Positions 1-7,863 of a stretch of 64,000 nt of DNA are shown piece after piece; position 1 is the stretch's first letter; the number at the start of each line of letters is the position of its first letter. Location: positions 332,379-396,378 of the forward strand of contig CAWJIH010000004.1 in NCBI GenBank assembly GCA_963842975.1, in the 5' to 3' direction. The stretch is from JACJWR01 sp963842975. GTDB lineage: Bacteria; Actinomycetota; Actinomycetes; S36-B12; UBA10799. The position numbers were made by a program, and so were the translations under genes. A model generated the notes under the pieces. It made no database searches and was not told where the DNA came from. It saw nothing but the letters and a program-made list of their open reading frames with translations.

Positions 1-87
1 GGCCCACTCGTCGGTGGTTGTCCATCCCACGCCCCTCCCGACCAGCCCGCCATCCTCGCACAGCATACCGACCCGCCAGATATCGTC

Positions 88-1902
88 ATGGTCATGTCTG
101 TCGCACTCGGGCGGGAACCGGAAGTCCCATCGCCGGCGGATGACGCAGCAGGGACTCCGCCGCAGCCAGGGAATCTCCGGCGCCGGTGGTTGCAGGGCGT
201 GATTCTTGCGCTACCGCTGGTGATCCTTGCGGTGCAGGGATGGCGCCACCGCTACGTCATCGACGACGGTTTCATCTACTTGCGAATCGTTGACAACATC
301 ATCAGCGGCAACGGCCCGGTCTTCAACGTTGGTGAAAGGGTCGAGGCGTACACCGGCGTGCTCTGGACTTTCCTGCTGGCGCTTGCGGGCTGGATCACTC
401 CTGTGCCGCTGGAGTGGGTGGCGGTCGTCCTTGGGTTGGCGCTCACCTTGCTGGGTGTTGGGCTGGGGATGTGGGGCAGTGCGAGGTTGCTCGCAGGTGC
501 CTCAGCGTGGCTGATTCCAGTGGGAGCCCTGATCCTGGTCAGCCTGCATCCGATGTGGAACTTCGCCACCACCGGGTTGGAGACGGGACTCACATTTGCC
601 TGGCTTGGTGGGGCCTGGCTCAGCCTCGTGCTGTGGGCCACACGAGAGCCCGGGAGTCGGATTCCCGTCTGGACATTGGTGTTGGTTGGCCTCGGACCAC
701 TTGTCCGGCCTGAGTTGGTGGTGTCCAGCGCCGCATTTCTGGTGCTGCTGTTCCTTGCCTCATGGCGCGCGGAATCGTGGTGGGGCCGATCCCGGATTGC
801 CGTCTGGGGGCTGGCGCTGCCGGTGCTCTACCAGGTTTTCCGGATGGGCTACTTCGGTGAGTTCGTTGCGAATACAGCCATCGCGAAGGAGGGAACCGAA
901 CCACGACCGGAACTGGGTTTCCGATACCTGCTCGACTTCGTGGAACCCTACGCATTGTGGTTGCCGGTGATGTTGGTCGTCTTCGGCATCTACGCACCGG
1001 CCTTGTTGAAGTTTGCCTCGGGGACTATGCCAGCCGGCGGGCGCCGCGCGTTGGTGCTCGTGGTGTTCGTGGGCGCCGGGGTGGTCAACGGGGTCTTTGT
1101 GGTGCTCATGGGTGGTGACTATTTGCACGCCAGACTGTTGCTGCCGGCCCTGTTTGCCATCCTGATCCCGGCGGCTGTCGTTCCGCTCGAACGGCGCTAC
1201 GCCGTGGGATTCCTCACCGTGGTGTGGTCGGCGTTCGCACTATTTGTGGCGCGGCCCCCCGCCAGCCTCTTCCCCTTCGACGATGTCGACGGAAACGGCA
1301 CCGTGACCGCCGAGCAGTTTGGCTTCTTCGAGGGCTCGCCGAGCACGACTTGGCTGGGCGACGGCCTCTACATGCGCGCGACCTTCGCCTTCCCAACCCG
1401 TGAGTTGGCAGCGGAACCGGCAGCGGGGGTCTCCCTGCCCACCTTGGTGCAGGGCGCGATGGGCCTGGAAGGTTACTACTTTGGCCCCGATTTGAAGTTG
1501 TTCGACCTCAACGGCCTGGCGACCCCGCTGGCATCGCATATGGAACTCACCCGCCGTGGGCATACCGGGCACGAGAAGAGCCTCCCCACGCCTTGGGTGG
1601 CCGCGTCATTGACCGCTCCTGGCACACCGGCCGAGGTTTTCGACGAGATTCAGGCCGACCGTGCCGAATCCATAACCATCTATGGTCCACTCATTCCGAT
1701 CACCACCGGTGACGAGCTAGCCGAAGAAATCTCGTGGGCTCGAGCCGCTCTTGAGTGTGAACCGCTGGCCGAATTTGTTGCGGCCCCCAGTCGGCCGCTG
1801 TCCATGAGCACCTTCTGGTCCAACTTCACCGGCGCGTTCGAGCGGACTCGGCTGCGGATTCCAGCCGAACCGCAGGCTGCGTACGAGAAGTTCTGCACCT
1901 GA
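88..1902 (+). CDS. AftB-like membrane arabinofuranosyltransferase (GT-C fold)
   Basis: A polytopic membrane protein of about 604 residues. Near residue 60 it has an acidic pair in an extracytoplasmic loop (YVIDDGFIYLR), followed by NGPVFNVGERVEAYTG. This resembles mycobacterial AftB (Rv3805c), which uses decaprenyl-phosphoryl-arabinose to add terminal arabinofuranose to cell-wall arabinan. Around ten hydrophobic segments fill the first 400 residues and a soluble, probably outward-facing C-terminal part follows, as expected for a GT-C enzyme. The frame stays open to base 1, so the true start could lie outside the window; ATG 88 and ATG 94 are the first candidates and neither has a clear Shine-Dalgarno site. 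The family is fairly secure; the exact sugar and acceptor are inferred. Confidence 0.7.
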   Translation: MVMSVALGREPEVPSPADDAAGTPPQPGNLRRRWLQGVILALPLVILAVQGWRHRYVIDDGFIYLRIVDNIISGNGPVFNVGERVEAYTGVLWTFLLALAGWITPVPLEWVAVVLGLALTLLGVGLGMWGSARLLAGASAWLIPVGALILVSLHPMWNFATTGLETGLTFAWLGGAWLSLVLWATREPGSRIPVWTLVLVGLGPLVRPELVVSSAAFLVLLFLASWRAESWWGRSRIAVWGLALPVLYQVFRMGYFGEFVANTAIAKEGTEPRPELGFRYLLDFVEPYALWLPVMLVVFGIYAPALLKFASGTMPAGGRRALVLVVFVGAGVVNGVFVVLMGGDYLHARLLLPALFAILIPAAVVPLERRYAVGFLTVVWSAFALFVARPPASLFPFDDVDGNGTVTAEQFGFFEGSPSTTWLGDGLYMRATFAFPTRELAAEPAAGVSLPTLVQGAMGLEGYYFGPDLKLFDLNGLATPLASHMELTRRGHTGHEKSLPTPWVAASLTAPGTPAEVFDEIQADRAESITIYGPLIPITTGDELAEEISWARAALECEPLAEFVAAPSRPLSMSTFWSNFTGAFERTRLRIPAEPQAAYEKFCT

Positions 1903-1956
1903 TCGACCATGGTGTCGACCAGGGTTTCGCCGCCTAGTGAGGCCGCCGACGCCCGT

Positions 1957-3744
1957 TCAACGACGCAGGCGCGGCCACTCGATCGCGGGGCATCGGTCCA
2001 TCACCACATCGAGGCCCGCAGTGAGGGCGTGGTCAGCCGATGGCTGATCGATCACTCCCAGCTGTAGCCACACTGCGCGCGCTCCAACCGAGATGGCCTC
2101 ATCGACGATCGGTGCCACCAGCGCCGGCCGCAGAAAGATGTCCACCACGTCCGGGATCCCCACGCTGCGCGCGGCCTCGGTGATGGTGGGGAACCCCTCG
2201 CAGCCGTGGACTCGTTGGGCAGCCGGGTGAATCGGAACCACGGTCTTGCCCTGATCCACAAGCAGTTGGGCAACTCGGTAGGCGGCGCGCTGGGGGTTGT
2301 CGCGAAGCCCGACCACGAACCACACCTGGGCATCGGTGAGTAGGTGCTCGATCACGGCCGGTTGATTGATTCCGGCCGGTGCTGCAGCGCCTGGGGTCTC
2401 CATGCTCCAAGGTTGGCACGGGCTGTCGGCGCATGCCAACGCGACGGTGAGCCGTTGGAAATACTCCGCAACCCGACCTGGGATAGCGCACTCAGCCACC
2501 GAGTGCCAGCCGTGCCGGTGGTCCAGGGGTGGCTGAATCAGCCGGATTGCGGGTGCGGGCGAAAATCCGTACGGCGGGGAAATCGCGCCGGTGTCGTCGT
2601 ACACGACCCCGCTCTCGTCAAAGTCGGTGGCGTTCAGCGAGCGCAGCAACCGCAGTGAGGCGGCATTCGGATCAAGGGTCGGTACACCCGCGTCGTCCAT
2701 GTAGGTGGAGACGAATTCCCCACCCGCCCAGGTGCCGTCGGAGTTGAGGGACACCTTGAGGATGCCGCCGAGGCCCAGCGGGCCCTTGTTCGACAACGTG
2801 TTGCCGCCACCGGCGAAATTGCCCAGGCTGTAGGCGATGAGTCGACCCTGGTAGAACTCCATTCCGCGCAGAACGTGCGGACTGTGGCCGATGATGATGT
2901 CCGCTCCGGCATCGATCATGGCGTGCGAAAACGCCCGCACGTCGCCCCGGTTTTCGCCGTAGAAGTATTCGGTGCCGTAGGGAGTATTCACCTGATCCGG
3001 TCCCTCGGCGCCCATTTGTGCCTGCACCACAACGACATCTGCCACCCGACTCGCCATCCGCATCAGGAGTTGTCCGCGGTTAATGTCGCTCACGGTGTTG
3101 TGCATTTGGTACGGGGAAAAGCCGACAATCGCGAACTTCACCCCATTCACCTCGGTGAGGGTGATGGAGTCGCGGTCGCCGGTGTGATCAAGCCCTGCCG
3201 CTTCCAGGCTTTCTTTCGTGTTGTCGTAGCCAGGCTGGCCGAAGTCGAAGGTGTGGTTGTTGGCGATGGTGACGACTTCAAAACCGGCGTCCCGCAAGCG
3301 CTCGGCATAACTTGGCGGGAGTCGGAAGGCGTAACAACCGGTGCTGGTGCCACCGCACTTCGAGACGCCGGTGTCTTCGGTCAGGGCCTGTTCCAGGTTT
3401 CCCATCACCAGGTCGGAGGCCAACGACTCCTGCACGCGGCTGAAGAAGCCTTCCCCCTTGTTTGCCGGGAGCAGGTTGGGTTCGGAACCCATGATGATGT
3501 CGCCGGTAGCGGAGAGGGTGATCGTCCGCAGTGGCTCATCGGCGGCCGAATCGGAGCCCTCATGCTTGACTACCGGCTGCGCAGCGGCAGCCACCGGCGC
3601 AATAACTGGCTCTGGTGATGCCCCGCTTCCGAATCCGAACATCAGCCCCAGCACACCAGCAAGGAGTGGGAGCCCGGCGACTGAGGCAGCCCAGCCGATG
3701 TCTGCGGCGCTCGAGCGCGGGTTGGTGCCCACATTGGTGGTCAT
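1957..3744 (-). CDS. CapA-family metallophosphatase-like protein fused to CoA-binding domain
   Basis: The N-terminus has one hydrophobic anchor (about residues 17-40). A PGA_cap domain follows (about 75-400) with the family signatures ATGDIIMG, GNLE, ANNHTFDFG and GHSPHVLRG, which form a calcineurin-like metal site. Residues from about 448 form a second, complete module of the YccU/CoA_binding_2 type (VVGLRDNPQRAAYRVAQ, AVWLQLGVI, DRCPAIEWPRL). This is normally a separate cytosolic protein of about 140 residues. The two are joined by about 45 residues without recognisable features. An in-frame ATG at 2403 could start the second module alone, but its GGAG lies only one base upstream. It is either a real fusion or a lost stop codon. 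The start at 3744 follows a GGGGGGA ribosome site. Confidence 0.75.
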   Translation of the reverse strand: MTTNVGTNPRSSAADIGWAASVAGLPLLAGVLGLMFGFGSGASPEPVIAPVAAAAQPVVKHEGSDSAADEPLRTITLSATGDIIMGSEPNLLPANKGEGFFSRVQESLASDLVMGNLEQALTEDTGVSKCGGTSTGCYAFRLPPSYAERLRDAGFEVVTIANNHTFDFGQPGYDNTKESLEAAGLDHTGDRDSITLTEVNGVKFAIVGFSPYQMHNTVSDINRGQLLMRMASRVADVVVVQAQMGAEGPDQVNTPYGTEYFYGENRGDVRAFSHAMIDAGADIIIGHSPHVLRGMEFYQGRLIAYSLGNFAGGGNTLSNKGPLGLGGILKVSLNSDGTWAGGEFVSTYMDDAGVPTLDPNAASLRLLRSLNATDFDESGVVYDDTGAISPPYGFSPAPAIRLIQPPLDHRHGWHSVAECAIPGRVAEYFQRLTVALACADSPCQPWSMETPGAAAPAGINQPAVIEHLLTDAQVWFVVGLRDNPQRAAYRVAQLLVDQGKTVVPIHPAAQRVHGCEGFPTITEAARSVGIPDVVDIFLRPALVAPIVDEAISVGARAVWLQLGVIDQPSADHALTAGLDVVMDRCPAIEWPRLRR

Positions 3745-3859
3745 TGCATCCCCCCGACTAATGAGTCATCAGGGTCGAACTTCCGGTTGCGCGACCCGCT
3801 TGGCCTCAGACCCCTCCACATGGTCAGACGATAGGTTACGTCCACCTGATAGCAGGCGA

Positions 3860-3892
3860 GACACGCCGGGTGCCGTTGACACGCCGGGCGCC
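3860..3892. repeat. Tandem 15-bp direct repeat between divergent genes
   Basis: GACACGCCGGGTGCC at 3860-3874 recurs as GACACGCCGGGCGCC at 3878-3892, one mismatch in 15, 18 bp apart. It lies between the divergent CapA-like and YqeY genes. The second copy contains most of a TTGACA hexamer (3876-3881), but no good -10 box sits at 16-19 bp. It could be a paired operator; this is a guess. Confidence 0.3.
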
Positions 3893-3933
3893 TTCGATGG
3901 AGGTGATAGGTTCCGCCACTTCCAGCAGGCACA

Positions 3934-4410
3934 ATGGCCGCCATGACTTCCCTCAAGCAGACCCTGCAGGCCGACCTCACCACGGCAATGAGGTCCGGCG
4001 ATGCCGACACAGTGCGGACGCTGCGGATGGTGCTCACATCGATTACGCAAGCAGAGGTATCCGGCAAGGCAGCGCATGCGCTGACCCACGACGACGAAAT
4101 TGCCATTCTCACCACCGAGTTGAAGCGGCGGCGGGAGTCGGCCGAGGCCTTCACGTCAGCTGGGCGGCAGGAACTCGCAGACGCTGAATTGGCTGAAGCC
4201 GCGGTGATCTCCCGCTACCTGCCGCAGCCACTGACCGAGGCCGAGGCCAACGAACTGGTGGCCGCGGCAGTGGCTCAGGCCCAAAGCGAGGGGCTGACGG
4301 GCGGACGTGCGATGGGGGCGGTGATGAAGACCCTCAAACCAGCAACTGCGGGTCGTTTCGACGGCGCGGCGCTGGCCGGAATGGTCAAACGTGAGCTGGG
4401 CCTCGGCTAG
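3934..4410 (+). CDS. GatB/YqeY domain protein
   Basis: A 158-residue protein matching the YqeY family over its whole length. It is helical, with typical stretches such as MVLTSITQAEV, AEAAVISRYLPQPLTEAE and GAVMKTLKPATAGRFDGAALA. The domain is related to the tRNA-binding tail of amidotransferase subunit GatB, but free-standing YqeY has no settled reaction. ATG 3934 and ATG 3943 are both possible starts; both have only weak ribosome sites. Its stop codon overlaps the stop of the convergent SMP-30-like gene by three bases, so no terminator separates the two. Confidence 0.85.
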   Translation: MAAMTSLKQTLQADLTTAMRSGDADTVRTLRMVLTSITQAEVSGKAAHALTHDDEIAILTTELKRRRESAEAFTSAGRQELADAELAEAAVISRYLPQPLTEAEANELVAAAVAQAQSEGLTGGRAMGAVMKTLKPATAGRFDGAALAGMVKRELGLG

Positions 4411-5432
4411 CCGGGCAGATCGAAGCAGGCAATTGCGCCGGCGGTGAGGCTACCCAGCCAGACCGTTCCGTGGTGCTCGCGCACGCCGGTGGAGACGCCG
4501 AACACCGCGTCTTCGGCGGCGAAGGCCGAATCGACGGCGTCGCGGTCCGGATCGATGGCCACCACGTGAATGAGGTGGGCAGGTTTCGGCTGGGCACGTT
4601 CGGGCAGCGCCCACACCAGCGTGCGCAGCTTGGGAGAACGTGGGGCCAGGGCATCCAACAGGGGGTTCCGCGGGCTTGCGATTGCCACCCAGATCCGTCC
4701 GTCGGTGCCTAAGGAGAGGTTGTCCGGAAACCCTGGTAGCGCCGGTGTGAGCACCTCCCGTTGGCCTGCGCGGACACCAGTGAGATGCAGCTTGCCGACG
4801 CTGTAGTTGCCGGTTTCGGCGAAGTAGAGTGCATCCTCGGTGCGCGTCAAAGCCACGCCGTTGGCGAACTGCAGACCCTCGATGACCGTCTCGCACGTGC
4901 CATCGGGATCACGGCGGATCAGCCGCCCGGTGCCCGAGTGCTCGATGATGTCGGCCTTCCAAAAGTCCAGATCGAAACGGGCCGACGAGTCGGTGAACCA
5001 GACGGTGCCGTCGGCGGCCACTGCGGCGTTGTTGCAGATGCGCACCGGTCGGTGGTCCACCGTACGAGTCAGGACTGTGAGCCGGCCGTCGGTGAAGGTG
5101 GCCGGTGGACCGGTGTCCGCGACCTCCGCTGCGAGCAGGCCGCGATAGGCGTCGCAGATGAGCAGTCTGCCGTCGGGCAGCCACTCCAAACCCATCGGCC
5201 GACCGCCGGTCTCGGCCAACTGCCGGATTCGCCCCGTGGTGGGATCGAATCGCAGCACCCGGCCGTCATCCAGGCCGGTGATCACCCGGTTGGAGTCGTC
5301 GACCAGCACATCTTCAGGTCCGGTGCCGGGCATCGGGAACACTCGTAGATCGGCGATCGGCGCGGAACGGTCTGGACCCTTCGCCGGCGGGGTCCATACC
5401 ACCGGCTTGATTCGAGGATTGGCCATGCGCAC
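4407..5432 (-). CDS. SMP-30/strictosidine-synthase-like beta-propeller protein
   Basis: A cytosolic protein of 341 residues without a signal peptide. Repeated blades are visible: EDVLVDDSNRVITGLDDGRVLRFD, GRPMGLEWLPDGRLLICD, VAADGTVWFTDS, ANGVALTRTEDALYFAETG and GFPDNLSLGTDGRIWVA. These are characteristic of six-bladed propellers of the SMP-30/gluconolactonase/strictosidine synthase-like group (APMAP type), which often bind a metal and act on lactones or esters. The substrate cannot be inferred. It lies 15 bp downstream of fbiB on the same strand, so it may be co-transcribed with the F420 genes, but no functional link is known. Confidence 0.75.
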   Translation of the reverse strand: MRMANPRIKPVVWTPPAKGPDRSAPIADLRVFPMPGTGPEDVLVDDSNRVITGLDDGRVLRFDPTTGRIRQLAETGGRPMGLEWLPDGRLLICDAYRGLLAAEVADTGPPATFTDGRLTVLTRTVDHRPVRICNNAAVAADGTVWFTDSSARFDLDFWKADIIEHSGTGRLIRRDPDGTCETVIEGLQFANGVALTRTEDALYFAETGNYSVGKLHLTGVRAGQREVLTPALPGFPDNLSLGTDGRIWVAIASPRNPLLDALAPRSPKLRTLVWALPERAQPKPAHLIHVVAIDPDRDAVDSAFAAEDAVFGVSTGVREHHGTVWLGSLTAGAIACFDLPG

Positions 5433-5447
5433 AAGAGTGGCAGATCC

Positions 5448-6833
5448 TCACAACTCGAAGATGAATTCGGCTGGATCCCGGGGCTGCCGGTGCGGCGGGT
5501 CGGCGGCCGGGTAACCCACCGCGATCGCGCCGAGTGGTTGCCATGATGCAGGGACGTCGAGCACGGCGTGCACGACCTCGGGGCAAAACATGGTCGAGGA
5601 GATCCAGGCCGAACCCAGACCGTGCGCAGCCAGCGTCACCAATGAGTTTTGCACTGCAGCGCCCGCCGCGACCAGGAAGAGATCACGTTCGTAGCCGTTT
5701 CGCGCCGGGTCCGGGTAGCGATGGGCTGCGGTGAGGTCGCTGAAGGGTAGAACCACGGCGGGGGCGTGCCACAGGATGTCGCCGCGGCGCACGCGTCGAG
5801 CTATGGCGTCGTCGTCGTAGCCGTCCACGTTGCGCAGATCGGACTGCCATTGTTCGCGCATTGCCTGCAGTAGCTGCGCCCGAGTGTCAGGGCGGGGGAG
5901 GACGAAGCGCCACGGGGTGCTGTGATGCGGGCTGGGTGCGGTGATGGCGGCGGCGATGGCAGTTCGCAACACCTCCGGCGGTACTGTCCGATCCGGATCA
6001 AATCGGCGCACGGTGCGCCGACCGGCAACGGCGGTGCGCGCCCCCGCTGCACGCGCCTCGGCGGTGCCCAGGCTGAACAGGTCTGATTCGACCGGTCGGA
6101 TCACCGTGGCCGCGTCGGGGGCCTCCGGCGTCACCCAGCGTGACGCCCCGCGGATCGCGGCGGCCGGGATCATCGAAGACTTCGGCCGCACCAAATCGGC
6201 GGCGGCGGCCAACTGGTCGACGATGGCGACCACGGTCGCAGTTAGCGGCTTGCCCCAGGCGTCAGCGGCACCGCGCAGGTCCGCCAGCGGGAGCACCCCG
6301 GAACTACCAACGGCGAAATCCACCACACCTTCCCGCCACGGTCGGCCAGCGGTGTCGGTGATGATCACGCCGAGTTGGGCAAGGCCCAGGCGCTGGCTCA
6401 GCGCTACTCGCAGCCGCACGGCGGAGGCGTTGGAATCCTCCGGCAGCAGCACCACAGTTCCGTCGTCGGTGTTGGACTCGTCGACTCCGGCGGCTGCTAG
6501 GACGAATCCCTGCCGCGTGCGAACGATCCGGGTGCTGCCGCCGGGATGCTCGCGCCGAGCAACCTCGGCCACCGACTCCGAATCGATTGCGGCCTCCCGA
6601 CTTGTGGCGCGCCGGATTCTGCCCTCCGCCTTGGCGACGACCTTGCTGCTCACTGCCACGATGTCGCCGTCGCGCAGCCCCCGTTGACCATCAGGCCATT
6701 CGGTCCTCGCCAGCGACGCTGCAAGCATCGCGCTCAAATCGTCGCCGCGCCGAACCGGGCCGATTCCGGTTGCCGGTGACACTTGCAGGGTTGGCGGGCC
6801 TGCTTCGGTCGCGCCGGTTCGGCCTTCAGCCAC
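5448..6833 (-). CDS. fbiB: Bifunctional F420:gamma-glutamyl ligase / dehydro-F420 reductase
   Basis: FbiB completes coenzyme F420. Its N-terminal CofE domain (about residues 15-240) adds L-glutamates to F420-0; its C-terminal nitroreductase-type FMN domain (about 260-461) reduces dehydro-F420-0. The CofE part shows DGDIVAVSSKVVAKAEGR, a metal-ligase signature, and IITDTAGRPWREG. The reductase part begins RRTVRRFDPDRTVPPEVL and carries SPHHSTPWRFV. Both halves are full length, as in mycobacterial FbiB. The frame extends to a TTG at 6860. I prefer GTG 6833: it overlaps the fbiA stop by 8 bases, has GAGG upstream, and suggests translational coupling. Confidence 0.92.
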   Translation of the reverse strand: MAEGRTGATEAGPPTLQVSPATGIGPVRRGDDLSAMLAASLARTEWPDGQRGLRDGDIVAVSSKVVAKAEGRIRRATSREAAIDSESVAEVARREHPGGSTRIVRTRQGFVLAAAGVDESNTDDGTVVLLPEDSNASAVRLRVALSQRLGLAQLGVIITDTAGRPWREGVVDFAVGSSGVLPLADLRGAADAWGKPLTATVVAIVDQLAAAADLVRPKSSMIPAAAIRGASRWVTPEAPDAATVIRPVESDLFSLGTAEARAAGARTAVAGRRTVRRFDPDRTVPPEVLRTAIAAAITAPSPHHSTPWRFVLPRPDTRAQLLQAMREQWQSDLRNVDGYDDDAIARRVRRGDILWHAPAVVLPFSDLTAAHRYPDPARNGYERDLFLVAAGAAVQNSLVTLAAHGLGSAWISSTMFCPEVVHAVLDVPASWQPLGAIAVGYPAADPPHRQPRDPAEFIFEL

Positions 6834-7821
6834 GCTGGTCGACCTCGGCAGCGAGGGCAAGCAGTTCTTCAGCGACGGCAGCGGCCGCCGCTGGATCGGT
6901 CATGAGGGTCGGGACGCTGCGCGCCTCCATCCCAAGGGCGCGGACCCGGTCGACTCCGGATGCGTCGGCGTCATCCAGCAGCCAGCCGTCCAGGATTCCG
7001 GCTGGCCGGGCGCCGTAGTGGGCCGCGACTCCCGCGGCCGAGGTTTCGACTCCGATGGCGGTGAGGCAGGCATCAGCCATACCTCGCACCGGCCGGCCGG
7101 AGACGATGCCGGACACGCCCACCACCGGTGCGGGTGTGGACTGCAGGGCCTGGCGAATCTCGCCAACAGCGAGGATTGCGCCGATGGACACCACTGGATT
7201 CGACGGCGGCAGCAGCACCGCGTCGGCGTTCTGGATTGCCTCCACTACCCCCGGTGCAGGGGTAGCGCGCTCAGCTCCGACCATCACGAAATCCGAAGCC
7301 GGCAGGGAGGCTCGGTAGCGCACCCACCACTCCTGAAAATGGATCGCGCGCCGGTCGGCACCCTCACCCACCACCACATGTGTCTCCACCCGATCATCGG
7401 TGGCTGGTAGCAGCGTCACGCCCGGGTTCCAGCGGGCGCACAGCGCGGCGGTAACAGCCGATAGCGGATAGCCGGCAGACAGCATCTGGGTGCGCACCAA
7501 GTGGGTGGCAAGGTCGCGGTCGCCGAGGCCGAACCAGTCGGGTTGGGCCCCATAGGCGGCGAGTTCCTCGGCGGCGTGAAAAGTCTCATCAGCTCGCCCC
7601 CAGCCACGCTTTTCGTCTGCGCCGCCACCGAGGGTGTACATCACGGTGTCGAGGTCTGGGCAGACCCGCAGGCCGAACAGCCAGATGTCGTCGCCGGTGT
7701 TGCCGATCACGGTGATGTCGGCGTTCGGGCGGGCCCGCAGGAGGCCCTGGAGAAACCGGGCTCCGCCGATGCCGCCGGCGAGGACGGTTAACGCGGCACT
7801 GGGAGAGTTCGCCTGATCCAT
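6826..7821 (-). CDS. fbiA: Phosphoenolpyruvate/2-phospholactate transferase
   Basis: FbiA (CofD) joins the FO chromophore to an activated phosphoenolpyruvate or phospholactate moiety, giving (dehydro-)F420-0. Diagnostic sequence: the N-terminal Rossmann motif VLAGGIGGARFLQGL, VIGNTGDDIWLFGLRVCPDLDTVMY, WFGLGDRDLATHL and LLPPSNPVVSIG. The 331-residue length is normal. It is the first gene of an fbiA-fbiB pair, as in mycobacteria. Its ATG lies back to back with fbiC on the other strand, so the three main F420 genes probably share one divergent control region. fbiD (the guanylyltransferase) is not in this window. Confidence 0.95.
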   Translation of the reverse strand: MDQANSPSAALTVLAGGIGGARFLQGLLRARPNADITVIGNTGDDIWLFGLRVCPDLDTVMYTLGGGADEKRGWGRADETFHAAEELAAYGAQPDWFGLGDRDLATHLVRTQMLSAGYPLSAVTAALCARWNPGVTLLPATDDRVETHVVVGEGADRRAIHFQEWWVRYRASLPASDFVMVGAERATPAPGVVEAIQNADAVLLPPSNPVVSIGAILAVGEIRQALQSTPAPVVGVSGIVSGRPVRGMADACLTAIGVETSAAGVAAHYGARPAGILDGWLLDDADASGVDRVRALGMEARSVPTLMTDPAAAAAVAEELLALAAEVDQRG

Positions 7822-7863
7822 TCGGTGATTGTCCCAGCACTGCCGGTGCGTAGGCTGGAGGGC

